Shown: positions 7,785 to 10,726 of the stretch, piece after piece
Layout of the letters: each line of letters starts with the position of its first letter
How positions within the stretch are numbered: the stretch's first letter is position 1
From: Burkholderiales bacterium
GTDB lineage: Bacteria; Pseudomonadota; Gammaproteobacteria; Burkholderiales; Burkholderiaceae
NCBI GenBank assembly: GCA_903643055.1
Contig: CAHJWV010000002.1
Location: 1-10,726, forward strand
Reading direction: 5' to 3'
DNA length: 10,726 nt
The notes under the pieces: model-generated
Database searches by the model: none
The model's input: only the letters and a program-made list of their open reading frames with translations
Told to the model about the DNA's origin: nothing
Program-made: the position numbers and the translations under genes

Positions 7785-8231
7785 ATGACGGAAGTCAGCT
7801 TCCATTTCAACGTGCCTGATCGGTCGGCCTATGCCTGCCGGTTGCTGCGCAAAGCGTTGCGTCAAGGTGCCAAAGTCGTGGTGTGCGCACCTTCTGCAGC
7901 CTTGACGCAACTGGACCGGCTCTTGTGGACCTTCCAACCCCTGGAGTTCATTCCTCACGTCATCGAAAAAACGGGGCAACCGATCGCCAAGCGCTTGCAG
8001 ATCACGCCGATCTGGTTGACCCAACGCATCGAAGATGCGCCTCACCAAGAGGTATTGCTCAACGTGGGGCACGCCGAAATCGTCAGTGGTTTCGAAAGCT
8101 TTGCCCGTGTCATTGAACTCGTGACGCAAGACGCTGAAGAGCGGCAGGCCGCGCGGGTGCGCTGGAAACACTATGCCGAGCGTGGATACACCATCACGCG
8201 ACACGATGTGGCGCAGGAGGCTGGCACGTGA
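7785..8231 (+). CDS. holC: DNA polymerase III subunit chi HolC
   Basis: Chi is an accessory subunit of the clamp loader. It binds psi and the C-terminal tail of SSB, which links the replisome to SSB-coated lagging-strand DNA. The 148 residues match the family length (E. coli 147). Seen: FHFNVPDRSAYACRLLRKAL at about 6-25, VVVCAPSAALTQLDRLLWTF at about 31-50, FIPH, and LLNVGHAE, all typical of HolC. The ATG at 7785 gives the usual MTxVxFHFNV start. It lies 22 bases downstream of pepA and its TGA overlaps the GTG of the next gene by 4 bases, so both are probably on the pepA transcript. In E. coli valS follows holC; here an unrelated small gene does. Confidence 0.93.
   Translation: MTEVSFHFNVPDRSAYACRLLRKALRQGAKVVVCAPSAALTQLDRLLWTFQPLEFIPHVIEKTGQPIAKRLQITPIWLTQRIEDAPHQEVLLNVGHAEIVSGFESFARVIELVTQDAEERQAARVRWKHYAERGYTITRHDVAQEAGT
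8215..8220 (+). promoter_or_regulatory. Strong Shine-Dalgarno for the GTG-started gene at 8228
   Basis: AGGAGG, a perfect anti-16S complement, lies 7 bases before the GTG at 8228, inside the end of holC. It fixes the start of the small acidic protein gene and argues that the gene is truly translated, although it uses GTG and overlaps holC. Confidence 0.75.
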
Positions 8232-8662
8232 AAGCCAATGAGCACAAGAATCAGCCGCCGGTCGGATTGCCCGTGCTGACCGAAGTCGTCGTGATGGACG
8301 AGGTCGATGACGACCTCGACGCTGTCATTGATGCGGCCCATGGCTTGTCTGGCGACGATACTTTTGAAGTCACTCAGCCTGCAGCGTTAGACATGGGGCT
8401 GGTTGACGACGGCGAAGAGCTGCATGCCCATGTTTCGACCGAGGTGCTTAGCGAGCAGTTGATCGTCGAGCGCGTGTTGGCCGATCTCGATAAGCAGGTT
8501 GACCTGATGTTCGAGCACCGCTTGAGGGAAACCCTCGCACCTGTGCTCGCACGCATGACAGACACTCTCGTGCGCGAAATGCGTAACCAGTTGGCGGTAT
8601 CGTTGCGGGAAATGGTCGAGAGGGCGGTGTCGCTTGAGCTGGACCGGCATCACAAGCGTTAG
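8228..8662 (+). CDS. Small acidic protein of unknown function, coupled to holC
   Basis: I do not recognise a function for this 144-residue protein. The start is GTG at 8228, with a perfect AGGAGG 7 bases upstream and a GTGA overlap with the holC stop, so translation is probably coupled to holC. Seen: no signal peptide or membrane segment; a short motif LPVLTEVVV at about 14-22; a strongly acidic stretch at about 24-66 (for example DEVDDDLDAVID), likely disordered; and a C-terminal amphipathic helix or coiled coil at about 73-140 rich in Leu, Glu and Arg. The layout resembles the small proteins annotated as DUF2486 next to holC in Burkholderia; this is from memory and not tested. The coupling with a replisome subunit suggests, but does not show, a role near DNA polymerase III or SSB. 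Confidence 0.75.
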   Translation: MKANEHKNQPPVGLPVLTEVVVMDEVDDDLDAVIDAAHGLSGDDTFEVTQPAALDMGLVDDGEELHAHVSTEVLSEQLIVERVLADLDKQVDLMFEHRLRETLAPVLARMTDTLVREMRNQLAVSLREMVERAVSLELDRHHKR

Positions 8663-8676
8663 CCCCTGGGCGGGGC
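8662..8676 (+). terminator. Possible weak terminator after the holC-linked gene
   Basis: GCCCC-TGGGC-GGGGC starts at the last base of the stop codon and is followed by GTTCT. The stem is short (5 GC pairs) and the T-run poor, so termination would be inefficient at best. Confidence 0.25.
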
Positions 8677-8806
8677 GTTCTGCACCAATCGGGCAAAAGC
8701 GCTTGCGCTGAGCACCTGCATTCGAGATCATGGCAGCCTGCCCGAGAAGCAGGCATCGGCATAAGCTTTGCTAATCAGCTTCTCTCCAACCTTGAAGGAA
8801 ATCAAT
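8663..8806 (+). promoter_or_regulatory. Leader/promoter region of the binding-protein gene with alternative hairpins
   Basis: This 144-base gap should carry the promoter of the binding-protein gene. I find no convincing -35/-10 pair; TTGCGC (8703) with GATCAT (8726) at 17 bases is the best and it is weak. Two stems compete for the same bases: GCCTGC (8736-8741) with GCAGGC (8749-8754), and GAGAAGC (8744-8750) with GCTTCTC (8778-8784). Only one can form at a time, as in attenuators. No T-run follows either, so any effect would be on initiation or RNA stability. Confidence 0.35.
8795..8800 (+). promoter_or_regulatory. Ribosome binding site of the binding-protein gene
   Basis: AAGGAA lies 6 bases before the ATG at 8807. 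It picks this ATG over an in-frame TTG-type start at 8768 and places a clean lipoprotein signal peptide at the N-terminus. Confidence 0.7.
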
Positions 8807-10024
8807 ATGAAGTGTTCGATCTATGCGCTCTCAGCCGTGGCAGCCGCTGCGCTGATGTTGTCAGCATGCGGGAAGAAAGAAGAGTCCGCCGTTGCTGTAG
8901 CGCCCGCCGCATCCGAGGCACCGGCCGCATCTGCAGCAACCGGTGGCGACAGCACGGTGGTCAAGATCGGCCACGTCGCACCGACCAGCGGTGGCATCGC
9001 TCACTTGGGCAAGGACAATGAGTTCGGTGCCCGCCTGGCCATTGATGAGCTGAACGCCAAGGGCGTACTGATCGGTGGCAAGAAGGTCACCTTCGAACTT
9101 GTTGCCGAAGACGACGCTGGTGATCCGAAACAAGGAACCGCGGCGGCCCAGAAGCTTGTCGACTCGAAGGTCAACGGGGTCGTTGGCCATTTGAATTCGG
9201 GCACATCGATTCCAGCTTCGAAAATCTACAGCGACGCTGGCATTCCGCAAATTTCGCCGTCGGCAACCAATCCGAAGTTCACGCGTCAAGGCTTCAAGAC
9301 CACGTTCCGCGTGGTCGCCGATGATGTGCATCTTGGTGGCACTCTCGGTAAGTACTCGATCAATGAATTGAAAGGCAAGTCGATTGCCGTCATCGATGAC
9401 CGCACGGCTTACGGCCAGGGTGTGGCCGAAGAGTTCGAAAAAGGCGTCGTTGCCTCTGGCGGCAAAGTCTCTGCCCGTCAGTTCACGACCGACAAGGCCA
9501 CCGATTTCACCGCCATCCTGACTGCCGTCAAGGCATCGAAGCCCGATGTCGTCTTTTACGGGGGTATGGATGCTGTGGCCGGCCCGATGATTCGCCAAGC
9601 CAAGCAACTCGGCATCAAGGCCAAGTTCGTCGGTGGTGATGGCATCTGTACTGGTGAACTGCCGAAACTCGCTGGCGGCGCGATCGCTGACGGCCAAGTG
9701 GTGTGCGCGGAAGCTGGCGGTGTTGAAGGTGAACAGAAAGCCGGCCTGGAAGAATTCAAAACCAAGTTCAAGGCGAAGTTCAACGTCGATGTGCAGATCT
9801 ATGCGCCGTATGTTTATGACGCAGTGAACGTGCTGGTTGCCGCGATGGTCAAGGCTGATTCAGCCGACCCCGCGAAGTACTTGCCTGAGCTTGCAAAGAC
9901 CGAGGGCTACAAGGGCGTGACCGGAGTCATCTCGTTCGATGAAAAGGGCGACGTGAAGAACGGTGCCTTGACGCTCTATACCTACAAAGGCGAGAAGCGC
10001 GAACAGATCGCAGTGGTGCGTTAA
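8807..10024 (+). CDS. Branched-chain amino acid type ABC transporter substrate-binding lipoprotein (LivJ/LivK family)
   Basis: This is a periplasmic-binding-protein type I (Peripla_BP_6) receptor that delivers leucine, isoleucine, valine or a related ligand to a LivHMGF-type ABC transporter. From the ATG at 8807 it has 405 residues. Seen: a lipoprotein signal peptide ending in the lipobox LSAC with the lipidated Cys at 21; the +2 residue is Gly, not Asp, so no inner-membrane retention signal is seen. An Ala/Pro/Glu-rich linker (about 24-48) and the binding domain (about 51-405) follow, with IGHVAPTSGG, GHLNSGTSIPASKIYSDAGI (the family's ligand-site loop) and YGQGVAEEFEKG. Cysteines 281 and 300 could form a disulfide. 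No permease or ATPase genes adjoin it, so it is an orphan receptor. The gene has its own leader and a strong terminator, suggesting a single-gene transcript. The ligand cannot be read from the sequence. Confidence 0.88.
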   Translation: MKCSIYALSAVAAAALMLSACGKKEESAVAVAPAASEAPAASAATGGDSTVVKIGHVAPTSGGIAHLGKDNEFGARLAIDELNAKGVLIGGKKVTFELVAEDDAGDPKQGTAAAQKLVDSKVNGVVGHLNSGTSIPASKIYSDAGIPQISPSATNPKFTRQGFKTTFRVVADDVHLGGTLGKYSINELKGKSIAVIDDRTAYGQGVAEEFEKGVVASGGKVSARQFTTDKATDFTAILTAVKASKPDVVFYGGMDAVAGPMIRQAKQLGIKAKFVGGDGICTGELPKLAGGAIADGQVVCAEAGGVEGEQKAGLEEFKTKFKAKFNVDVQIYAPYVYDAVNVLVAAMVKADSADPAKYLPELAKTEGYKGVTGVISFDEKGDVKNGALTLYTYKGEKREQIAVVR

Positions 10025-10047
10025 GACTCTGTTCAGTCTGCATCAAC

Positions 10048-10077
10048 AAAAAGGGTGCCATGACGGCACCCTTTTTT
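10048..10077. terminator. Strong bidirectional intrinsic terminator
   Basis: A perfect 12-base-pair stem, AAAAAGGGTGCC and GGCACCCTTTTT, encloses the 5-base loop ATGAC and runs into TTTTTT. The A-run on the left arm becomes a T-run on the other strand, so it can end transcription both of the binding-protein gene (stop 24 bases upstream) and of the convergent oxygenase gene. Confidence 0.93.
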
Positions 10078-10090
10078 CTTTGGGAGGACC

Positions 10091-10107
10091 GGGAAGATTC
10101 GCTTCCC
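10091..10107. other. Second hairpin in the convergent gap
   Basis: GGGAAG-ATTCG-CTTCCC, a perfect 6-base-pair stem without a T-run, lies between the main terminator and the oxygenase stop codon. It may protect the 3' end of the oxygenase transcript or add to termination; nothing more can be said. Confidence 0.35.
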
Positions 10108-10127
10108 TCATCGAGGTCGATGTCAGG

Positions 10128-10704
10128 TCACCTGAACAGAATGCGCCGAACACCGTCCCAGATCAGCGGCGGTGTCATGCCACGAAGCGTTGCATGCACC
10201 ATGTCGCTTGTTTTGATCTTCACGAAGTAGGTTGACACCTGCTGAGGCTTGTCAGCGCCGGCATGAGGGCTGGTGTAGTAGTACGACGAAAGCGAGCGCC
10301 GTACGTGGCCTTCTGGCATCGTCAGTGGTTTCGGGTGGCCGTGGAAGCTGTGCGGGCCGTGTTTCACGATCACGGTACGCCCGAAATCGGGCTCAAACTG
10401 GCACACGCTGCGCTTTTGATTGCGATCCCAGATCTCCAAGGCGCCACCCCAGTCAGGATTCCAGTTCTTGTTGAGATAGGTCATCATCGACATTTCGTTG
10501 TTCAGGCCGGTCGTCAAGTGCCGGTCGAAGTCGCGATGGATGCCGAACTTGCCACCGGTGCGTGACTCATGCAAGCCGCCGCCGTAGAGCTGCTGATCGA
10601 CGATGAGTTCGTCCACGCTCATCACGGCGGAGATGAAGTCTACGAACCAAGAAGAATTGACCAGGCTGAAGTAGAGCGATGACGCTGGGCCCAGCTGTGG
10701 CTTG
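10128..10704 (-). CDS. 2-oxoglutarate/Fe(II)-dependent oxygenase, prolyl-4-hydroxylase-like (N-terminus missing at contig end)
   Basis: The frame is open from the TGA at 10128-10130 to the right edge without a convincing start, so the gene is truncated. The GTG/ATG pair at 10625/10622 is internal, since conserved sequence continues upstream (PASSLYFSLVNSSWFVDFI). Seen: YGGGLHESRTGGKFGIHRDFDRH with the iron ligands His (10536-10538) and Asp (10530-10532) of the HxD motif; TYLNKNWNPDWGGALEIWD; SFHGHPKPL with the distal iron ligand His (10341-10343); and RRSLSSYYYTS with the 2-oxoglutarate-binding Arg (10299-10301). These match the 2OG-FeII_Oxy_3 family, so the catalytic core is complete and should be active. 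A C-terminal tail of about 45 residues extends past the usual YYY end. The substrate is unknown: a protein proline or a small molecule or glycan group are both possible. It converges on the binding-protein gene. Bases beyond 10704 are adapter and do not belong to it. Confidence 0.85.
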
Positions 10705-10726
10705 AGATCGGAAGAGCGTCGTGTAG
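10705..10726. other. Illumina TruSeq adapter left at the contig end (artefact)
   Basis: The last 22 bases read AGATCGGAAGAGC then GTCGTGTAG. This is exactly the start of the reverse complement of the Illumina universal (read 1) adapter. A match of this length by chance is not credible, and it lies at the very end of the sequence, where untrimmed adapters are assembled. It is not genomic. Confidence 0.97.

Noticed and set aside
8080..8095. The 16-base string ATCGTCAGTGGTTTCG occurs here and again at 10318-10333
   Set aside because: One copy is in holC and the other lies antisense to the oxygenase, in different reading frames, with no flanking similarity. Given the number of 16-mer pairs in the window this is unlikely but possible by chance, and no third copy was seen.
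8698..8709. Palindrome AGCGC-TT-GCGCT upstream of the binding-protein gene
   Set aside because: Too short a loop for an RNA stem and a common kind of motif in GC-rich DNA; no matching operator family recognised.
1..10726. Search for mobile elements, CRISPR arrays, tRNA genes, toxin-antitoxin or defence genes
   Set aside because: I saw no terminal inverted repeats, transposase or integrase motifs, spaced direct repeats or tRNA-like cloverleaves. Nearly all DNA is covered by conserved housekeeping genes and no gap exceeds 150 bases.

Overview
The window looks like a piece of a betaproteobacterial chromosome, most likely order Burkholderiales. The GC content is high. The gene content and order support this: a FimV-like protein, a divergent lptFG/pepA-holC block, and a CysB regulator next to a single-domain CbiX chelatase. 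I cannot name a genus. Most of the window is core housekeeping DNA. I see no insertion sequence, phage gene, CRISPR array, tRNA or rRNA.

Layout. (1) 2-1435, plus strand: the C-terminal part of a FimV-like inner-membrane protein that enters from the left edge. (2) 1490-6266, minus strand: a tightly packed run transcribed right to left, lptF, lptG, cbiX, cysB, ybdL. lptF and lptG overlap by 4 bases (ATGA), cbiX follows lptG after 9 bases, cysB follows cbiX after 34 bases, and ybdL follows cysB after about 7 bases. It joins two subunits of the LPS exporter to three sulfur-related genes: siroheme iron chelation, control of cysteine biosynthesis, and methionine/ketomethylthiobutyrate transamination. 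(3) 6293-8662, plus strand: pepA, holC and a small acidic protein of unknown function that overlaps holC by 4 bases (GTGA). pepA and lptF are divergent, with only 26 bases between start codons. (4) 8807-10024, plus strand: a branched-chain amino acid type (LivJ/LivK) binding protein with a lipoprotein signal and no permease genes beside it. It is followed by a strong bidirectional terminator. (5) 10128-10704, minus strand: a 2-oxoglutarate/Fe(II) oxygenase cut off at its N-terminus by the end of the assembled sequence.

The most consequential oddity is technical. The last 22 bases (10705-10726) match the Illumina TruSeq read-1 adapter in reverse complement, so the contig ends in untrimmed library sequence and the codons there are not genomic. 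I did not find a convincing new defence, mobile or biosynthetic system. The best biological leads are the very short lptF/pepA divergent region, a hairpin against the cysB start codon, the lptFG-sulfur gene run, the small protein coupled to holC, and the leader of the orphan binding protein.
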